The notes below the pieces were generated by a model, which was given only the letters and a program-made list of their open reading frames with translations, ran no database searches and was not told the origin of the DNA. This document shows positions 11,227 through 23,800 of a stretch of DNA of 64,000 bases, one piece after another (positions within the stretch are counted from its first letter, which is position 1; each line of letters opens with the position of its first letter). Where the stretch lies: the NCBI GenBank assembly GCA_028641055.1, contig CM054060.1, positions 293,308,660-293,372,659 on the forward strand, read 5' to 3'. This DNA is from Alopecurus myosuroides (Eukaryota > Streptophyta > Magnoliopsida > Poales > Poaceae). A program made the position numbers and the translations under genes.

Positions 11227-11344
11227 AGTTTTTTGGCGTCGTTGCATGGGAGTTCAAAGTCATCAAGAAGCAACCACTCCCCCGTCAACTCTTGCATCAA
11301 CGATTTTTCTGGCGCCGTTCCCGGGGAGGAAGATAATTTCCATA
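11227..11344 (+). other. Primer binding site region of element D, with two PBS-like copies
   Basis: TTGGCGTCGTTGC lies just after the LTR end, and a better match, CTGGCGCCGTTCCCGGGGA, lies at about 11309-11327. The motif TGGCGCCGTTGCCGGGGA is typical of Athila-type elements. The two copies are about 80 bp apart, which suggests a small duplication or a second LTR end. Confidence 0.6.
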
Positions 11345-11533
11345 AGGGGAGTGATGTGTGTGATCATACGTTCGTTGGGAGACCCCAAGAGGAAGGTGTG
11401 AAGAGTGCGGTGGCAAGTTTCCCTCAGAAAGAAACCAAGGTTGAATCAACCAGTAGGAGGAAGGAGTAAATTCATAAGGTTGATGCAGCTCAGACGGCAA
11501 GGTGCACAACCGGTTCAGCAGCAACGTGGAACC
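11345..11533 (-). repeat. Inverted Athila-type LTR 3' end, facing element D
   Basis: The block 'tttccctcagaaagaaacca' and its flanks are the reverse complement, with changes, of 11130-11220 in LTR D. The segment ending 'caacgtggaacc' at 11533 is the complement of 'ggttccacgttgc' at 11052. A second copy of the family in minus orientation therefore begins here and is cut by the copia element at 11534. Confidence 0.7.
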
Positions 11534-13166
11534 TGAAGGGGTCGTTGCATAGAAAACAAAAAAAAAATCCTACGGGAGATACACCCGAAAGGCCAAGATT
11601 TAATCTAGGAGATGAAAGAAACAAGCATAGAGAGAGTCTTAAGAACAACATACCCTCAAAGACCCAAAGAGTTAAGAGTTCAAATCTTGTTGTTGGCGTA
11701 GTCGTACTCACACCGATCCCAAGAGCGAGAAGATGTGCACCGTAATCTGGCGATGCCTCCGTGATCAGTCACACGTACGGTTGATGACGACATCCGTTAC
11801 CTCGATCCAGCGGGGAGGCGGAAGTAGAGGATCCCTCGGAAATGCAGCAGCACGAAGGCGTGGTGGTCGTGAAGAAAACTTCGTTCAGGGCTTCGCCAAG
11901 CGCATGAACATGAGGTGGATCAGCGGGAGGATGGAGATGAAGATGACACCAAGTTGTGTGAGGGAGAGGGATCTCATGCCCTCTACTTATAGGAGGGGAG
12001 GCAGCCAAGAAATTTTGGTGCCTCCGCCTCTCCCCTCATCATGTGGGTGGATTCTCCACTGAACCCACCCATTCTCTCATCAATCCCCACTCAAAATTCC
12101 AAAGGTTTTCTTTAATAAATAAATAAAACAATTTTATTTCTTTATTTTAATATTATATTTGTTAATCCTATTAACAAACATTAACACTTACCCCCTCGAA
12201 CTATTTGTTAATAGAACACTAACATATACCACCTTGAACTATTTCAATATTCCCCGAAACAATTCCGGTGACTATTTGAATATTCCTCGAAACAATTCCG
12301 GTGTTGTCCAAACTTTTCTCCGATATTCCGTATCCTCCCAAATGCGTCGCGAATAACATAGACATGATCGAGACTCCTCTCCGATCAATAATCAACAGCG
12401 GGATCTGGAGATCCATGATTACTCCTATGTATTCAACGACGACTTTTGTGATCGTGTGAACCATCAACGTCGTGAATATTCCCTTTGTCTCGCGATATTT
12501 TACTTGTCCGAGATCTGATCATCGGTATCACCCATACCTTGTTTTGATCTCGTTACCGACAAGTACTCTTTTCTCGTTTCCGTGATATGACATCCTTGTG
12601 ACCTAGTCACGTGCTTGCAAGCGATGTCGATGTGATATCACCGAGAGGGCCCAGAGTATATCTCTCCGTCATTTGGATGGACAAATCCCACTCTTGATCC
12701 ATCAGCCTCTACTAATACTTTCCGAATACCTAACGACACCTTTATAGTCACCCTATTACAGTGTGACGTTTGATGACATCAAAGCACCCTTCCGGTATGA
12801 GTGATTGACATGATCTCATGGTCTAAGGAATTAGTTACTACATATATTTGATATAAAAATATAAACTAAATGACTTGATCGTATTGTTATACTTAGTTAG
12901 GGTCTATGTTCATCACATAATTCTTCTAATGATATGACCCCGTTATTAACAACATCCAATGTTCATGATCAGGAAACCTTCATCATCTATTAATCAATGA
13001 GCTAGTTAAAAGAGAGGATGTACTAGGAACCATTGTTTGTTTATTAAACACACATGTATCAACGTTTCCGGTTAATACAATTCTAGCATGAGAAATAAAC
13101 ATTTATCATAAACAAGGAATAAGATAATAACCACTTTATTATTGCCTCTCGGGCATATTTCCTTCA
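11534..13166 (-). repeat. 3' LTR of copia element H (1633 bp)
   Basis: TG...CA termini. On the minus strand a TATA-like CTATAAGTA lies at 11992-11984. A roughly 33-bp tandem duplication built on 'gaaacaattccggtg' lies at 12240-12305. The first 220 bp from the left match 18004-18223, the surviving part of the other LTR, with about 90% identity by eye. Confidence 0.85.
11984..11992 (-). promoter_or_regulatory. TATA box in the copia LTR
   Basis: CTATAAGTA on the minus strand within a GC-rich stretch, about 450 bp from the 3' end of the LTR. This is the usual place for the core promoter of this LTR type. Confidence 0.5.
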
Positions 13167-16100
13167 GTCTCCCACTTGCACTAGAGTCAATAATATAGTC
13201 TGTAAGCATTTAACACATATGGCGTTCCAGTGTTATTACCATGCTTTGCATGTGGTAAACATCATCAAAAAGATCTGAACTGTTCAGGTCCTATTTTATT
13301 TGCATGCTCTTTTCGTCTACACGCATCACTCATTCTCTAATGAGATGGCTTTGTATATATTTGGTAAATGGGTGATACCTTAATTCCCCATCTTAAACCA
13401 ATGTTACTAACATTGTGAAAATGTAGCTTCATAGTGTCAGCATTCTTGGAAATTCACCAAGTTCAATAAAGAACTCCTTGACACAAAATACTCTTATTAT
13501 CTGTTGTCAACACAACGATATACTTAGCGTTTGTTATAGTATCCGTCACAATACTTTAATTTTGAAACTCTTTCAAATCCAGCATGGAACTTTCTTCCAG
13601 CCTATTGTGCTACCCTTCATCACATATTTTAATTGAGATAAATTTATTTGAATATATGACAAGACTATTAGTGTAACATATTACAACAAATAGTTTGTCA
13701 CTACTATATAGGAAAACACATCCTTAGAATTTCTAAAATGACACAAGGATCTCTCCCACTGTTGTCTAATCATCATATAAATTATCCTGCTATAACATTT
13801 TATAGCATAGAACTCATCTGGTTGTGTACGTAGCATGGAACATTTAACTTAGAAATCTCAATTTCATTATGCTCATCATGTGTCAAAAACACTTGAATAT
13901 TGATCAATTGTTTTCCATGTGGCAAGAACTCCTTCTTGTCATTTCGATATTGACTTACTTCAATATTTCATCTATGTAATTTGGCTTCAATCATATCAGG
14001 CGCTTCAATCCATCTCTTATAGATATCGATTCCCAATATCTTCTAAGCCTTTCATCAATATAAAAATCTTAACCGTGTTAATTTAAATACATATTTTACA
14101 ATCAACCATATGTCATCAACATAAAGCATTGGAAATATGTCATAGTGCTCCCACTTAATTTCTTGTAACTTTACAAGCATCTTTATCGTTCATGATGAAA
14201 TCAAACTCTTTTGATAACTTCATTAAGGTAAAGATTCCTACTTCGTTATGCTCACTTCAACCATTGAAGTTTGCATACCTTTCCAACAACCTTTTGAATT
14301 CTACAAAACTCTCAGACTGCGTCAAGTACATATCCTCGATCAAACTACCTCGAGAGGGGAGTTGGTTTCGTTATTCAACTTCCATATAATAATATATAAC
14401 TTTTGCTAGAACTATCCGCAAAGACAAATAATCACTACTGAAGATCAAAATCTTGTAGTAGTCAACTCTTTGAACTTCGCCGAAAACAACTTTTCGATAA
14501 GTACAACTTTCAAAGGATGTAAAAATCCATGTCTTTGTCGCTATATAGACCCTTTTGCTATCGTTAGGCATCATGCCTATCGAAAGGACTACCAAGTCAC
14601 ATACTTGATATTCATACAAGGAACTATGGCGGATGTAATGAATCATAGTCAATTTTACGAAGTCAGGGCCCATCATTTGCTTCCATTATAAGGTCCAGGT
14701 CCTTTGTTGTCAAAACAACACTTTAATATTAAACCATAAGTTGGTCTAAGTACAAAGTTTTAGGAATTTTGTGGTTCAGTTCGCAAACTCATTCTCTAAT
14801 CCCGTTGAGTTTGTACTGTCCTCCCACTCACTTATTTCACAAGAACTATTTTCTCGAGAAATCAACCCTTTGTGACAAACAAAATTTGTCTTTGGACGGT
14901 GATAAGAGAAATACCCAATGTATTATTTAGGATAACCTTATAAACATATATTTATCCCATTTGGTTGTAAACATTTTACACATGCTAAGCATACCAAAAT
15001 TTAAGAAAACGACAATTCAGGTCACTACCCAAACCATATCTTATATGGTGTCAATTTTAACGGATCATGATGGCGCTCTTTTCAGTGTAAAAGCGGTTGT
15101 CTCTAATGTATAAACTACAAAATTATAATGGCAATTTTATTAATCTTACCATGTCCAACAAGGTTTGATTTTGTTTCTTGAATACTCCAAACTAATGTGG
15201 GGTATTCGAGAAGTATAAGTTGTAGAACAGTTCTGCAACTTCTCAGATGTTTTTCTAAACTTCTAACTCAAACTTTATCCTTTATGATCCAATCATAAAT
15301 ACTTGATTATCTTGTTACGATGATTTTTTACTTCGTACTAACAATAATATGAACCAATTCAAAATTGTCAAACTCCATTCTCTTTAAATAGATATATCCG
15401 TATATCTACTCAAATCATAGACGATATTTTATGAAGGAAAAATTATTCCACCACACATGACTATACATAATGGACTATATACATCAACATGTACAATTTC
15501 CATTAAATTAGTCCTCCATTCTACTTGAGCCTATGAACGGAATTCTAGTCATGTTTTGGAAGAGGTCTCACAAGCGTCAATTTATTCAAAAAAATGACTC
15601 TGAAACTCCATCAATATGGAGTTCTTTCATGTTTTCCTTTCCGATATGAACTAAAATGGTGGTGTCACAATTTAAGTGAAACTATTTTACATCTTGCAAT
15701 ATTTAGCATTTAGTCTTATAGATTTTTTACTTTACCAACATGATTTATATTAACATATCCATCAATTATGGAATATGGTCATAGTTTGAACAATCTCATT
15801 TGTTCTGAAAAAATACCAGAACAAAATAATAACTTATTAAGTTCTTAAAATAAATCTTGAATTTTTGGTTCAATACGACAATAAACACAATAACACATTA
15901 TATCTGTTCTTGTCATAATCAACTCCACATCTATTACTAGTTTCTTTTAGGCCCTTGTATTTCTTGCATTGCGTTGCTTTGTATGACAACTCATACCAAC
16001 CAATGTGGTATAAAAATACCCCAAAAATACTTTGTTAACTAGTAATACATCTATAACTTGTATATCAAGCATATACTCCTGAGCTAGACTTTTCCAGTTA

Positions 16101-17989
16101 TCTTCTTTTTCTGCCATATATCTTTTGTAATACTATCTTCAATATTCCCTTTCCTTTACAAAAGAATCATTCAACATCAAACAATGCTAGTCGTACTAGC
16201 TCATTTTCTTTGGCGTGTTAGTCATATACTATCACCCATTGAGTCATACTTTGATTTTTATTGTTCTACTAATACCACCATACTAATTGTATTCTTCTAT
16301 ATTCCATTCTTAGCAATATCAAAGTAAGGTAAACGACTTTACTCATACTTTTAATTCATCCCATCATAACAATTTTATGATTAAGCTACTATAGCTCGAA
16401 GGAAGGAATTTAGAGGATAATTTTTAGCGCCCAAATTCTTGGAATATTCAAACGCCTAGCGTCTTTAATCATTGCATATATTCAAATAATATAAGCATAC
16501 ATTGTCAAGCTAAATTATACTCAGTCATGTTGCCAAATATAAGTTTCTAGATATCAACATATCTGTCACTTGATTGTTTCTGAAGACAATTCTTTTCAGT
16601 TCCTAAATCACCTTGATCAACAAAACATTCTTTTGAAGATAAAGTAATATGGAAGCAACCATGACTCTGGATTCTAAGTAGGAATTATTTGCTCTCTAGA
16701 TCAATCAATCATTAACCATATGGAGCTAGGTAGGAAATACCAAAAATCTACAATAGGACTCAATTTTAAATTTCACTAATACGGTACCAATCTTAAATGA
16801 TTTTTACCAGATCATAACGGTTATATCTCAATTAACAATCTAAGTGTAGGGTAGTTTTTGTGGATGCCAATGAATACTACAATTTATGAAAATTCACTTT
16901 GATTGGTTGTTCACGATAAATAAGTTCAAGTTAATTCAAAATTATACCATGAACTCCCACTCAAAAAAAAAACATCCCTCTTAGTCGTCTTTAGTGATTG
17001 CACAAACCAAATTCACTACACCAGAACCGATCATCACGTGAGATGATGTAGCTTCAAAGGCAAACATCGACATGTTCATCATATCATCCATATGACTCAT
17101 GCTTTACCTTTCGGTTACGTGTTCTGAGGCCATGTCTGTACATGCTAGGCTCGCCAAGTAGAACCGTAGTATTGTGTGTGTTTCGAGGCCATGCTTTTAC
17201 ATGCTAGGCTCGTCAGCAACCGTTGTATGCGAAAGTTGAGTCGGCCACACCCGATCATCACGTGGTGTCTCGAAACGACGAAATTTCTTAACGGTGCATA
17301 CGAAGGAAGAACATATTATTGTCTTGATATTAAGTGAGAGTGATCATATTATAATGCTACCGTCGCGATGTAAGCAAAAAAAGATGCATAAAAGGATTAA
17401 CATCACATGTATGGATAATATGATATGATATGGTCCTTCTTGTACTTGATCTCCATCATGTGCATCATGGCATGATCTCCATCATTCCACCGGCGTGGCA
17501 CCAAGTACCATGGCACCCCCATCTTGATTGTCCATCATTAATAAGACAACCATATGGATATCTTATGGTAATATCAATAATTTACAAAAGAGATCATCTC
17601 ATAATCAAATTTGTAATATTGATCATATCACATCACATGCCCATCAAAAACTAGTTAGACGCCTCTAATTAATTTTTGCATATTTTACGTGGCTTAGGGC
17701 TTTCGAGAATAGAACCATTCATACCTATGAACATCAACCACAACGTTGATAAACACATTTTCAACAACCCTTCGTAGATGAGATCTTAACTATAGTTGGA
17801 GAAACGGATACCCCCTCAGCTACAAGTTAGACAATTCTCGCGTACATAGTACGAGTAAACTTAGTCTAGGGAAGTTTCATCCAACTATGCCACTAAGATC
17901 ATAAAATACTCAAGGAGGCAATAACATGATCATCAACGCCCACATACACCTATGTGTTCTACCCGTACAAAACATTTACGCATAGATCT
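13167..17989 (-). pseudogene. Degraded copia gag-pol internal region
   Basis: The stretch is AT-rich and full of stops in every frame. Remnants show on the minus strand. TATGTTGATGACATATG at 14123-14107 encodes YVDDI, the copia reverse transcriptase catalytic motif. The flanking text (14124-14330) matches in order the RT region of grass copia elements. The sequence next to the 3' LTR (13167-13180, minus strand TGCAAGTGGGAGAC) is the polypurine tract typical of Angela/BARE. The region 17000-17990 resembles the leader of such elements. No gag zinc knuckle or integrase motif could be read. Decay is much older than in elements E and F. Confidence 0.75.
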
Positions 17990-18003
17990 GGCTCGGATAC
18001 CAC
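17990..18003 (-). other. Primer binding site of copia element H
   Basis: The minus strand reads GTGGTATCCGAGCC directly beside the LTR end at 18004. This is one mismatch from the initiator-Met tRNA complement TGGTATCAGAGCC. Confidence 0.85.
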
Positions 18004-18223
18004 TGACGGGGTCGTTGCATAGAAAACAAAAAAAAATTCCTACGCGAGAGACACCCGAAAGGCCAAGATCTAATCTAGGAGAGAAAGCAACGGCATAGAG
18101 AGAGTCTTAAGAAGAACATACCCTTGAAGACACAAAGATTTACGAGATCAAATCTCTTTGTTGGCGTAGTCGTACTCACACCGATCCCGAGAGCGAGAAG
18201 TTGTGCACCGTAATCCGGCGGTG
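18004..18223 (-). repeat. Partial 5' LTR of copia element H
   Basis: Begins TGACGGGGTCGTTGC and aligns with 11534-11760. Cut at 18223 by the start of element B. Confidence 0.85.
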
Positions 18224-19219
18224 TGATACCCCAAATTTCGATGCTAGTTTTGTATGCCTAATTAATCTTGTAGAAAACAAATAGGCTCAGGAGGTTATTT
18301 GAATGTGATTTGAAAAGAGGAAATTAGAGAAAAATAAAATAAAAGAACAAATTAGTGTTAGTGGTAGCACTTGAACCGGTGACATATGGTGAGATTGCAC
18401 AAAGTTGTAACCATTTGATCCGTGCGTTGGTATTATTATAGTAGCAGTCTGCTTGTACTTATCGAGACAACTAGAACAGAGAAACTCATGGACTGGGCCT
18501 AAGGCCTTGGACTCGGAGTCCATGCCCAGCTCGGCCACGATTCCTAGCGTTTTAGGTCAGGGCGGTTCTCCTCCTATCGTAGCACTACCCCTGCCTTCCC
18601 AATCGAAGCCGCCACCATGAGGTTGTTCAATTGAACCTGCTGCTGCTAGGTCCGCGGGCGATCTGCCGGATCAAGTTTTCGTCTCCGTTGTTCATCGTCA
18701 CAGCAGTGCGTGCATCCTTCCCATTGTCTTGTTTCTTATACAGGTTGGGCTAACATCAGAATTGGTGTTCTGTTCTTCTTTGTTCCCATAATCATTGGGA
18801 CTATAGCAGCATGTACCTTTTAGCTTCAGGTTTTGGACATGGAGAACCGATTATTCCTGCAGTTTGCTAGCTCCCTCTTAGCCTGTACGTGTGTTTCTCT
18901 GTACCGATTCAGTTAGAGAATATACTGCAGTTTCTGTCAAGTACTGTAACCTTTGAGTTGAATTCTGGGTTGATCTGCACATAATTTCGAATTACAATTT
19001 GTATGGAAGTTGTAGAGCATGTTTCAGCCTTCCCGTAGAGTTTTTAATTGCGCAATTTGGTTGAGCAGTTTGCTCGCAGCGTTCCGTTTAGTTTACTGTC
19101 CAGAACTGTTTAATTCCTGTACACCATGGCCTCCTTTACAACTTTAGGCATTATAAACGTTGGAATTAAATTATGGGCTGAACATAAAGGTTGTGGAGAA
19201 TGTTTTTCTGATCGTATAA
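18224..19219 (+). repeat. Element B, first LTR copy, left part
   Basis: Starts TGATACCCCAAATTTC, directly beside copia DNA. It is repeated at 37893-38748 with about 98% identity by eye, except that this copy has roughly 140 extra bases (about 18679-18819). It is interrupted at 19219 by element E, and the TATAA at 19215-19219 is the target duplication. No gene is contained. The short frame at 18287-18538 is present in both copies but looks non-coding. Confidence 0.85.
19215..19219. repeat. Target site duplication of element E (left)
   Basis: TATAA, repeated at 34478-34482. The empty site is visible in the second LTR copy of B at 38744-38748. Confidence 0.95.
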
Positions 19220-20106
19220 TGTCGTGGTGGTGTCAAGACAGATGCCATAGGATGGCTAAAAGTGTGGGGACGAAGGACGCTGGAGGTGCTCGGGGAGGGA
19301 TCACGCGACGAGTAGCCGCGTGAGGTAAAGATCAAACACTGCAAACAACACAATCTACCCAGGTTCAGGGCCCTCGTGAGGAGGTAAAACCTCTACTCCT
19401 GCCTTTCTCTTTATGTATTGAGGTCACACCGAGTAGCCACAGTACAAGTGTTCTTGCTACCGAGTAGCCTCTCTTCTCTACGTGATGAACTAGGTCAAGA
19501 ATCTAGGTCAGTATTGAGTGATCAAGTCCAACGCCCTGCGGATCCCTCGCGCAGGAGGCGGCGGGGCACCTTATATACTCGGTGCCCAGCCGGATACGTC
19601 CAAATACAAACAGATGTCGACATTGTGTGCACACCGTCCTTCTTCCGAGTTCCCGCTGACAGCTTTGGTTCCTAATCTTGTCCTGTCCGGAAAGTCGTTG
19701 GGCAAAACCAAGTGAACAGTCTGTTATCACTGCGCGGAACACAGAGTAGGTCCCCCCTATCCTGCGACGGCCTGCTGACACACTGTCGCTGTCAGGCACG
19801 CCGGCCCCAGATGAACAGTGCCGTGAATAGTGCCAAGTACGGACCCGGGATACGCGGGATCCGTAGTCAGAACGGCTCCTTTGACTTCTGGCCCGAGTAG
19901 GTTCCCGCCATTCCTACTCGGACCAGCTCTTCTACTCGAATAAAACATATCTTGCTTGACGTATCCTGCTGATCATCTTTTGTGTAAGACCGAGTAGCAG
20001 TCGACCGGGTAGCAAGTACCGGGTAGGCGGCTACTCGACCAAACATAACTTCTGACCTTTGCCTTTACCACTTACCTTTACCCTACTCGGGGGTAACCCC
20101 CCGACA
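19220..20106 (-). repeat. 3' LTR of element E (887 bp)
   Basis: The same length as the partner at 33591-34477, with 10 substitutions and no indel. It is dense in CCGAGTAG/CTACTCGG motifs. Confidence 0.95.
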
Positions 20107-20122
20107 TTAGTCCCCGAAGCTG
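20107..20122 (-). other. Polypurine tract of element E
   Basis: The minus strand reads CCAGCTTCGGGGACTAA up to the LTR TGTCG. Element F has CAGCTTCGGGGACTGC in the same place, which supports its role in plus-strand priming. Confidence 0.7.
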
Positions 20123-20633
20123 GTAGAGTCCTGCGAACTCGTTCACTGGGCCCTGCCAGCTTAAAAACCAACCCTGGCAACCTCGTCCTTGAGCCTCAAG
20201 GTGCCGAGTAAAACCTCCGAGTAGCACTCTGGAAAGTACATCGAGTTTCCTCTCTTCCGAATAGAGCTAGTCTTCTCCTCTGCGACCGAGTAAAAGGACT
20301 TAGGGAATTTCTCAAACAGAATCTCCGCAGCGCAGAGCACAATCCGGCTTTCCGCATCGCGACTGGGCACGTGTCACGCATCCAGGACCGCGACGCCTCG
20401 CTGCCCAGGACCTGACAGGCCACGCGCCCAGTTTTCACGGAGTGGGCCCACCAGCTCGTTATGTCCCATCACGCGCAGTAAGTGCCCACGATCTCGTCGT
20501 GGGATCTAATGCGGCCGTTACGCGCGCGTTCCGCGCTGTGTGCGTTTCTAACCGGCCCACAGACCCCACGCCGCACGATTACTGCCACGATCGATCCCAC
20601 TACCGCGAATCGTAACGGTAACCCGGGGTGCGG

Positions 20634-20640
20634 TATAAAT
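20634..20640 (+). promoter_or_regulatory. TATA box of the antisense gene in element E
   Basis: TATAAATACCCCC begins 171 bp before the ATG at 20805. The same string lies at the equivalent distance before the antisense gene of element F. Upstream DNA (20380-20600) also aligns with F (53760-54000). Confidence 0.75.
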
Positions 20641-20804
20641 ACCCCCACGGTAACTCCTTCTTCTCCTTCCGCTCATAATTCCCCTCTGCCTTCTCGTTTC
20701 TCCGCCGCCACAGAGCTCTCCGCCGCCGTGCAACTCTTTGCGCCGCCGCGGATTCATCCACCAAATCCTTCCGTCAATTTCTTCTCGATCTCCTCCTTGA
20801 CGCC

Positions 20805-23800
20805 ATGGCTCGCGACGACAACGCCCGCGCCGGCTGGGCCGGCTCCGACGTCACCGCTGAAGACTGCCAGTGGCTGGTGAACACCCGGAGGGTTCCTCCC
20901 GGTGTTCGCTGCCGGCCGGCTAACGGCGAGCTTGTTCCGGCTCCAGAAGAGGGGGAGCACGTCGTCTTCCTCGCGCACTTCGCGCGAGGATTCGGGCTTC
21001 CGGCGTCGAACTTCCTCCGCTCCTTCTTGAACCACTACGGCCTCCAAATGCATCATTTTCCTCCCAACGCCGTCGTCTTCCTCTCCTACCACGCCCTGGT
21101 GTGCGAAGCCTTCCTCGGCATTCGCCCCACGACGGAGACGTGGTCAAGGTATTTCTTCTTCCGCCAACAGAGCAAGGGCAAGAAGGACGGCGCGGACACC
21201 AGCAGCCGGATAACCGAGACCGGGAGCGCCATGATGGTGCAGCGCCCCAGAACGAATCATCCCCGCATCAAGGGCTTGGATTCAGTCCGGAAATGGCAGA
21301 AGTCGTTCTTGTACGTGAAGAACATGCCCGCCAAGAAGGGAGCCAAGGTGGAGGACAGGATCAACCTGCCCCCTTGGAGCAACCGAGTTCCTACCGGGCA
21401 GAATTGGAAGAGCAAGCCATCCAACAACAGGAACCTGACGCAGATGGAGGAGCGCCTTGCCCATCTAATCGGAGAGGGGCTCAAGAGCGACGATCTAGTT
21501 GCCTGCTGGATCTCTAAGCGGGTGCTGCCGCTCCAGCAACGCTCCCACCCCATGTGCTACATGGGCGGCCCCAGCGACTGTACTCGGACGACAACGTTCG
21601 AGCTCAGCAACGCGGATGTCGCCGCTCACGCGCGGTCCATCCTTACCACCAACCTCAAAGACAACTGGCAGTATGGCTTCATCCCATACGCCGCACGAAG
21701 CCGATTCCACGGGTATGTTTTTCTTAATCTGCTTCTTGTATATGCAATCCGAGTAGATAGCCTTCTCTCCTTGCTGCGACTAGCATTTGCACTCTGCGCC
21801 GAGTAGGGCGCTTAGCGGAACTGCTCAGGCTTGGTGTGCTTGGTGTTTGCACGCCTTGTCGGGTAGCACACTTAGGAGAATCACTTAGGCTTGATATGCT
21901 TGGTGTTTGCACGCCTTGCCGAGTAGGACCCTTAGCAAGTTTCTCTAGGCTTAGTGTGCTTTGTGTTTGCACGCCTATTCGGGTAGGGTACCTTCATGCT
22001 ACTCGACTAACTTGTGATGTTTCTTTATTCTTCAGGTCCTTGATCGCCAGCTTGCTGAGAGCAGTGAACGCTTCGAGGGCAACTGGTCTGAGGACCGAGA
22101 AGAAGACGACGAGGTCTCCTACGAGAACGCGGACAAACTCAACCTTCCTCACGCCGCTCAGACGGCCAAGCATCACGTAGATACGTCTGTCCGTGATTGG
22201 ACTGAGGACGAGGACGAAGGTAATTGAATTCATCTTGTCTGGTTGCGAGTAGCGCAAACCAACTGCTTCCTGCTTCTGAGTTATTTTCCTTCTTCTCAAC
22301 TTCGCAGATGGTGCTGATGCCGAAGATGAAGAGGAGGACGAGGAAGAAGAAGCCCTTGTCGTCGACCCTCTCGCGGTTGCCGCTCCTCTTACCCGCCAGC
22401 GCACGGGTAGCGGCGCTCAAGAGCCCCCCGCAAGCGCACGGGTAGCGGCGCACGACCAAGAAGACTGTGACGAGGAAAGGACGGGCGATCACTACCCGCA
22501 AAGGGTAAGTATTTTCTCCTCCGTTATACCTCGTTGTTTTCTTCTCGGTTTCTTCTGCCCTCTTCTCTTTTCTGAACATGCTTCCTTCTTCAGAGCCCCC
22601 TTGGATGCTAACGCCGCTCTTGCGACCACTAAGACCAAGAAGAAAACCGCCATCGACGTCGATAACCTCATCGACCTTGATGACGAGAGCGAAGTCGCAG
22701 CGCAGGGCCGAGCGCATGCGTCCTCTCCTGCACAAGGAGAAGACTCCGACGAGGCTCGATATATGGACACCGACGCCCACGACGTCGAGCAGGAGCAGCA
22801 GTCCCGCGCCGAGCAAGAGGCGCAGGATGCTGCTCGCCAAGAAAGACCTCCCTCTCCTCCAGCCAATACGGCCGAGGAGAATTTAGTACAAGACACCGAG
22901 ATGCACGATGATGCCGCCCCTGAGCGGCATGGAGAAGAACAAGAGCAGCCAGCCACAGGGGCTGCTGAACAGGAAGATCCCGCGACCCAGAGGCGGGTGG
23001 AAGAACAAGATACCTCACAGCAAGGTCCCGCTGCCGAGCAGCGGGTTGAAGTAGTCGACGCGACGGAGCAGTACCCTCTGAGCGACGCGCAATCAGACGC
23101 CACGCAGGGTAGCGCCCAGCCGGATGTCGCGCCCCTGGCGCCGCCTACTCAGCAGGGCACCTCCTCCACTGCACCAGATTCCTCCTTGGTGCAGAAAACC
23201 AAGGCCGCAGCCAGCCCTCCGGCCAAGCCGGTTACGAGGAAGAACACTCAGGAAGCTGCAGAAAAGAAGGCCGCCGAGAAGAAGGCCACCGAGAAGAAAA
23301 CCACCGAGAAGCCAACCACCGAGAAGCCAACCACCCAGAAGGAGATTTCGAAGAAGCGGGCTGCCGAGAAGCCAGCAGGCCCGGCAGAAGGCACTGTTCG
23401 CCGGAACCCAGCGCGTGGTGCCGGTCAAGATGCAGCCGTGATGCCGCCGCCAACATCAACCGCAAGTCCGGTCAGCTGGCTATCCGCGAGCCTGGCGCGG
23501 CTGCTGACGCCGTCGCAGCGTCCAGCGTTTCAGATCCGCCCAGCTTCCCACCCTATATGGTGAAGGTCAGCCAACAGTACCAGGTTGGCTTAACCTCCAC
23601 GGAGAGAAGGGGAAGAAGGCCGTGGCAGTGGACTCCAGACCCCCGGCCAAAAATCAGGACAAATCCCTCTCCATTTCTTCGCGCGAGGTTCAGGACACGG
23701 CGGTGACGTCCCAGGGCCTTGAGCAAGTGATCGATTTGATTGGCTTCATCGACGCCAAGTGGGACAGCAAGATCCTTGGCAACCCGAACTGGGACGGTAC

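Larger units (their letters stand above)
11534..18223 (-). mobile_element. Element H: decayed Ty1/copia element, Angela/BARE-like, 5' truncated
   Basis: On the minus strand the order is 5' LTR (partial, 18223-18004), PBS (18003-17990), internal region (17989-13167), PPT and 3' LTR (13166-11534). LTR ends are TGAAGGAAATATGCCC and CGACCCCTTCA, close to the Angela/BARE termini known in Triticeae. The 5' LTR stops at 18223 where element B begins, so the target duplication cannot be tested. The left flank is GAACC. No long frame survives. Confidence 0.85.

Noticed and set aside
18287..18538. 83-codon minus-strand frame, conserved at 37959-38210
   Set aside because: It is conserved only because both lie in LTR copies of element B. 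The identity equals that of the surrounding non-coding DNA.
22139..22840. Long minus-strand frames opposite the antisense gene of E
   Set aside because: They are shadows of GC-rich, acidic or lysine-rich exons and have no homology to the family proteins.
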